Shown here in pieces: positions 5,926 to 6,660 of a DNA stretch of 6,660 nt. The position numbers were made by a program, and so were the translations under genes. The stretch covers positions 1-6,660 of the forward strand of contig JACPSV010000142.1 in assembly GCA_016193115.1 (NCBI GenBank), given 5' to 3'. Position 1 is the stretch's first letter, and every line of letters starts with the position of its first letter. The notes beneath the pieces were generated by a model. The model was not told the DNA's origin. It saw only the letters and a program-made list of their open reading frames with translations, and made no database searches. The DNA is from Elusimicrobiota bacterium (GTDB lineage Bacteria > Elusimicrobiota > Elusimicrobia > 2-02-FULL-39-32).

Positions 5926-6648
5926 CTATTTCTTAGGCGCGTGCAATCCACACTCTTTCTGTTCGGGATTTTCCCACCACCACCTGCCCGCGCGGATGTC
6001 TTCGCCTTTCTGAATGGAGCGGGTGCAAGGGGAACAACCAATGGATGGATACCCTTGATCGTGCAGTTTATTGTAAGGAACATCGTTCTTTTTGATGTAG
6101 TCCCAAACCTGTTCCGTACTCCAATCAATCAATGGGTTGACTTTGATAAACCCTTTCTTAGGAACGTCCACTTCGACTTTGGGTGTGTCCGTCCGCGTGA
6201 CGGCCTGGGCTTTTCTTAAACCCGTAATCCAAGCGTCCAACTGGGACAACATCCTGTTTAAGGGCACAACTTTCCGGATACTGCAACATTCTTTTCTGTT
6301 TTCAATACTTTCTCTGAAGGAATAGAGACCTTTTTCTTTTTCCAGTTTCTCTACCGCTTCCCGATCCGGAAACTGGGACTCAATGGCAATGCCATACTTT
6401 CCCCTGATTTTCTCCATCACTTCGTAGGTTTCTTCGTTCAAACGGCCCGTATCCAAAGTGAATACCCGGAATTTGTTGCCCTTGATCTTGTGCATCATGT
6501 CAATCAAGACAGATTCCTCGCATTGAAAGCTGGACGCAAGGGCAATCCTTGCGCCAAAACTATCCAACGCCCAGCGCAAAACTTCTTCTGAGCTCTTTTT
6601 CTCCAAATCTGCCGAAATTTTACTGATTTCTTCCACCGCAATAGCCAT
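5926..6648 (-). CDS. cysH: Assimilatory adenylylsulfate (APS) reductase, [4Fe-4S] type
   Basis: The enzyme reduces activated sulfate to sulfite with thioredoxin-type reductant in cysteine biosynthesis. The protein is 240 residues, full length for bacterial CysH. It has the nucleotide-binding PP-loop region ALASSFQCEES (37-46), VFTLDTGRL (62-70), ITGLRKAQAVTR (141-152), the WSTEQVWDYI block (176-185), and the catalytic C-terminal cysteine C233 in KECGLH. The paired cysteines C121-C122 and C205/C208 (GCSPCTR) are the [4Fe-4S] ligands. Their presence marks the APS-reducing type rather than the cluster-free PAPS reductase of E. coli, so APS kinase may not be needed for this step. The start ATG at 6648 has a strong GGAGG seven bases upstream. 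The promoter lies beyond the right edge. It is followed by the LolA-like gene. Confidence 0.96.
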   Translation of the reverse strand: MAIAVEEISKISADLEKKSSEEVLRWALDSFGARIALASSFQCEESVLIDMMHKIKGNKFRVFTLDTGRLNEETYEVMEKIRGKYGIAIESQFPDREAVEKLEKEKGLYSFRESIENRKECCSIRKVVPLNRMLSQLDAWITGLRKAQAVTRTDTPKVEVDVPKKGFIKVNPLIDWSTEQVWDYIKKNDVPYNKLHDQGYPSIGCSPCTRSIQKGEDIRAGRWWWENPEQKECGLHAPKK

Positions 6649-6660
6649 TGTGCTTCCTCC

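Noticed and set aside
5941..6219. A 92-codon plus-strand frame with hydrophobic stretches.
   Set aside because: It is the complement of the cysH cluster and C-terminal region; its apparent hydrophobicity comes from the reverse complement of conserved codons.

Overview
The window looks like chromosome from a diderm (Gram-negative-type) bacterium of middling G+C, possibly a poorly sampled lineage. The evidence is ordinary bacterial operon packing, sigma70-type promoters, GTG/TTG starts, a LolA-like periplasmic protein with a signal peptide, and a bacterial [4Fe-4S] APS-type CysH. I cannot name the genus. Every long stretch is coding on one strand, and I see no tRNA, rRNA, CRISPR array or transposase.

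Layout: (1) Positions 1-1964, minus strand, hold a two-gene unit. It is transcribed from about 1990 leftwards and encodes a C-terminally membrane-anchored protein with weak RMD1/DUF155-like character, then a polytopic membrane protein of the LPG-synthase-TM/UPF0104 flippase-like family that runs off the left edge. (2) Positions 1980-2050 are a 71-bp divergent promoter region. A near-consensus promoter points each way and their -35 boxes overlap almost completely. (3) Positions 2051-5138, plus strand, hold five genes that all overlap: an AMMECR1-family protein, folK, panB, a membrane-anchored alpha/beta hydrolase, and a small Rieske ferredoxin. (4) Positions 5139-5274 are a convergent intergenic gap that holds a perfect 27-bp inverted repeat whose arms are themselves hairpins, a REP/dRS3-like element. 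(5) Positions 5275-6648, minus strand, hold cysH (APS reductase) followed by a LolA-like secreted protein.

How the genes work together: FolK makes a folate precursor, and PanB consumes 5,10-methylene-tetrahydrofolate for pantothenate/CoA synthesis, so their adjacency makes metabolic sense. The AMMECR1 protein, hydrolase and Rieske protein are tied to them only by operon structure. CysH supplies sulfite for cysteine synthesis. The most noteworthy observations are the shared -35 divergent promoter, the predicted leaderless GTG start of the AMMECR1 gene, the nested palindrome, and the uncharacterised membrane pair at the left. I found no clear evidence for a new defence or mobile system.
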